Assembly: GCA_039566865.1 (NCBI GenBank) | Contig: CM076961.1 | Coordinates: 10,935,501 to 10,999,500 of the forward strand | Length of the DNA: 64,000 bases | Source of the DNA: Aurelia coerulea | Lineage: Eukaryota; Cnidaria; Scyphozoa; Semaeostomeae; Ulmaridae | Reading direction: 5' to 3' | Shown: one piece after another, positions 62,734 to 64,000 of the stretch | Position numbering within the stretch: position 1 is the first letter of the stretch | How the letters are laid out: every line of letters begins with the position of its first letter | Notes under the pieces: model-generated | Seen by the model: only the letters and a program-made list of their open reading frames with translations | What the model was told of the DNA's origin: nothing | Databases searched by the model: none | Translations under genes and position numbers: made by a program

Positions 62734-62998
62734 CCCTTTAGAAATGGATCAAAATACTTATCCAGCTGCAAAACGAGACTTTCAATCATTGCCTCGTGCT
62801 TCGTAATCGCACCAACTGTTGTTTCTTTGTGGACTGACTGCGTCAAAAACATTCAAACGTTCTTTTAGTTTGACTCGTTCAGTTGCCATGAAATGACTAG
62901 TCTTCACAAAAGTATCAACAGCCTTTTCATCGGTGATAAATCCACCTTGCATAGGGCCCCCTCTAACCTTTACTTCTCTATTTATGGTTGTTTCTGTT
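62734..62998 (-). pseudogene. Frameshifted 3' remnant of the right-edge gene
   Basis: Downstream of the stop of the long ORF, coding-like sequence continues in two phases. From about 63,010 to 62,830 a shifted frame reads TETTINREVKVRGGPMQGGF, then a stretch through MATERVKLKERLN. From about 62,825 the original frame resumes as KETTVGAITKHEAMIESLV and on to FDPFLKGN, and then the satellite begins. The two shifts compensate each other. The order of motifs (an ..T.NR..K..GG.. block, then a conserved helical region) is what I would expect further along in this protein family. Either these are inactivating mutations, or there are sequence errors or a small intron. The coding sequence stops at the satellite junction. 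Confidence 0.6.
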
Positions 62999-64000
62999 AT
63001 AGTATGGTAATAGTTGAGTATGGTTTACCATAAATTGAACGGCCAAAACCATTAACCAGAAGGTCATTCCATGCTTCTCCTTGCTTAGCTTTAACATCTT
63101 GCAGCTTAACATGTTGAAATGTTAGGTAAAGGGTATAATTTTGATGCCCAAATGCAAAGCATTTTGGTAACAATACACGCTCTGCTGCTAAGTGGCGCTC
63201 AATTGTTTTTTCTCTTACAGCACTGACAAATCGCAGCATAGCTGAAACATCACGAATGTATTGCATCATCATTTGAGCCTGTGTGCCAAAGACTTGTGTC
63301 AAATTCGTCATCAGCTGGCTGAATTCTGGTGAATCGGTTAGGGACTTCAAATTGGCGGTTGATTGGGCAAGCCTCAAATTCACAATTTGACTTTTGAATC
63401 CTTGACGGAATGTATCTTTGTTGAGGATATCCTTCAATCGATAGCGAAGCAAAGCTTCAAAAGCCTGCTTGTATAGCCTTACACTTCTATGGTAATGCTT
63501 TCCCTCCATCGCTTGATCAGCAGAACCTTGAGCTATTACATTAGCATCCACCCACCATTCCTTAAATCCGAGGCATGAATACTTCTTTCCGAGGATCTTC
63601 CAATTGGCCATTATCGTGTGGAATCCACCCAAGAATGTGATGATTTGATCATACTTCTCTTGGTTTAACCATTGAATGATAAGAACTTTCGAATCAATTG
63701 CTTCATCTGTATGAAGAAAAATATGATATATTTCTAGCTGATCAAGCATCTTCAGAATCATGTCCATATACCATTTGACGACGTTGTCATGTGGAGGAAG
63801 AGGGATAACAGGAAGGTATTCTAATTTCCACCTTGTTGTAGTAGACTCTGTTACAGATTTCATGAAGTTTGTCCAGGACCCAACTGGCTGGAGATCATCA
63901 GTGTCTAATTCAGGGTGTATTTCAAGAAGCATCTCTTTACTTACAGCTCCACACAGTACCCAAGCTACATCACGATGAAATGCTTCTTCAATCAACGCTG
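62997..64000 (-). CDS. Uncharacterised multicopy metazoan protein, partial (5' end beyond window)
   Basis: An open frame of 334 codons runs leftward from the window edge to a TAA at 62,999-62,997, with no in-frame ATG near the edge, so the true start lies outside. The protein is soluble-looking, with no signal peptide or membrane segment seen. Recognisable blocks, in order, are LPVIPLPPHDNVVKWY, a FLHTDEAID block, FLGGFHTIMANWKILGKKY, EWWVDANVIAQGSADQAM and GKHYHRSVRLYKQAFEALLR. Further on come REKTIERHLAAERVLLP and FAFGHQNYTLYL. From memory this pattern belongs to a large family of unnamed proteins abundant in cnidarian, lancelet and fish genomes, often repetitive and possibly transposon-linked. 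No function is assigned. Lack of introns and the broken downstream part suggest a decayed repeat copy. Confidence 0.65.
   Translation of the reverse strand, partial: ALIEEAFHRDVAWVLCGAVSKEMLLEIHPELDTDDLQPVGSWTNFMKSVTESTTTRWKLEYLPVIPLPPHDNVVKWYMDMILKMLDQLEIYHIFLHTDEAIDSKVLIIQWLNQEKYDQIITFLGGFHTIMANWKILGKKYSCLGFKEWWVDANVIAQGSADQAMEGKHYHRSVRLYKQAFEALLRYRLKDILNKDTFRQGFKSQIVNLRLAQSTANLKSLTDSPEFSQLMTNLTQVFGTQAQMMMQYIRDVSAMLRFVSAVREKTIERHLAAERVLLPKCFAFGHQNYTLYLTFQHVKLQDVKAKQGEAWNDLLVNGFGRSIYGKPYSTITIL

Noticed and set aside
63760..63978. 72-codon plus-strand ORF
   Set aside because: Antisense shadow of the conserved minus-strand ORF.

Overview
This window looks like eukaryotic, almost certainly metazoan, repeat DNA. 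About 84% of it is one AT-rich tandem satellite with a monomer of roughly 247-250 bp, repeated some 215-220 times from position 1 to about 58,090, with short remnants to 62,733. No prokaryotic gene structure, operon or ribosome-binding context is present. The transposon types (piggyBac with TTAA duplications, hAT with 8-bp duplications, Tc1/mariner with TA duplications, a tRNA-headed retroelement) and the protein fragment at the right end fit an invertebrate animal genome. A cnidarian or another marine invertebrate is my guess, with low confidence.

Layout. Positions 1-9,165 hold one monomer class (A: ...gctgcagcactaatatagtgct..., ...aaagaacgat...). From 9,166 to about 25,000 a second class dominates (B: ...gatttgtttctgcaacactaataaagtgct..., ...aaagggcgatgaatgc...). 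From 25,000 to 58,090 class B alternates with class C (...gtgcaatgaaagaagttatttgaag..., ...tttataaatttaattg...). Higher-order duplications with periods of 796, about 1,489, 1,983, 2,758, 2,985 and about 5,209-5,458 bp are visible. Three piggyBac-type MITEs (12,170; 17,048; 19,607) and one hAT MITE (22,544) sit in the left half; a 102-bp perfect-centre palindrome sits at 41,240. The same 471-bp retroelement insertion occurs at 50,819 and 56,277 inside two copies of a large duplicated block. Right of the main array are a 2.5-kb element with 750-800-bp inverted arms (58,091-60,589) and a nest of DNA transposons (60,878-62,320). The satellite then ends inside the degraded 3' part of a protein-coding sequence (62,734-64,000, minus strand).

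How the parts relate. Several insertions have an empty copy of the same site elsewhere in the array, which confirms their boundaries and orders events: MITE1, MITE3 and the 22.5-kb hAT landed after their local duplication, whereas the 471-bp retroelement was in place before the 5.2-5.5-kb block was duplicated. The most unusual object is that retroelement. On the minus strand it carries tRNA-like A and B boxes and, between its two partial units, a sequence that folds on paper as a complete hammerhead ribozyme. The only convincing protein-coding sequence is the right-edge ORF, a member of a multicopy uncharacterised animal protein family; it runs off the window and its 3' part is frameshifted.
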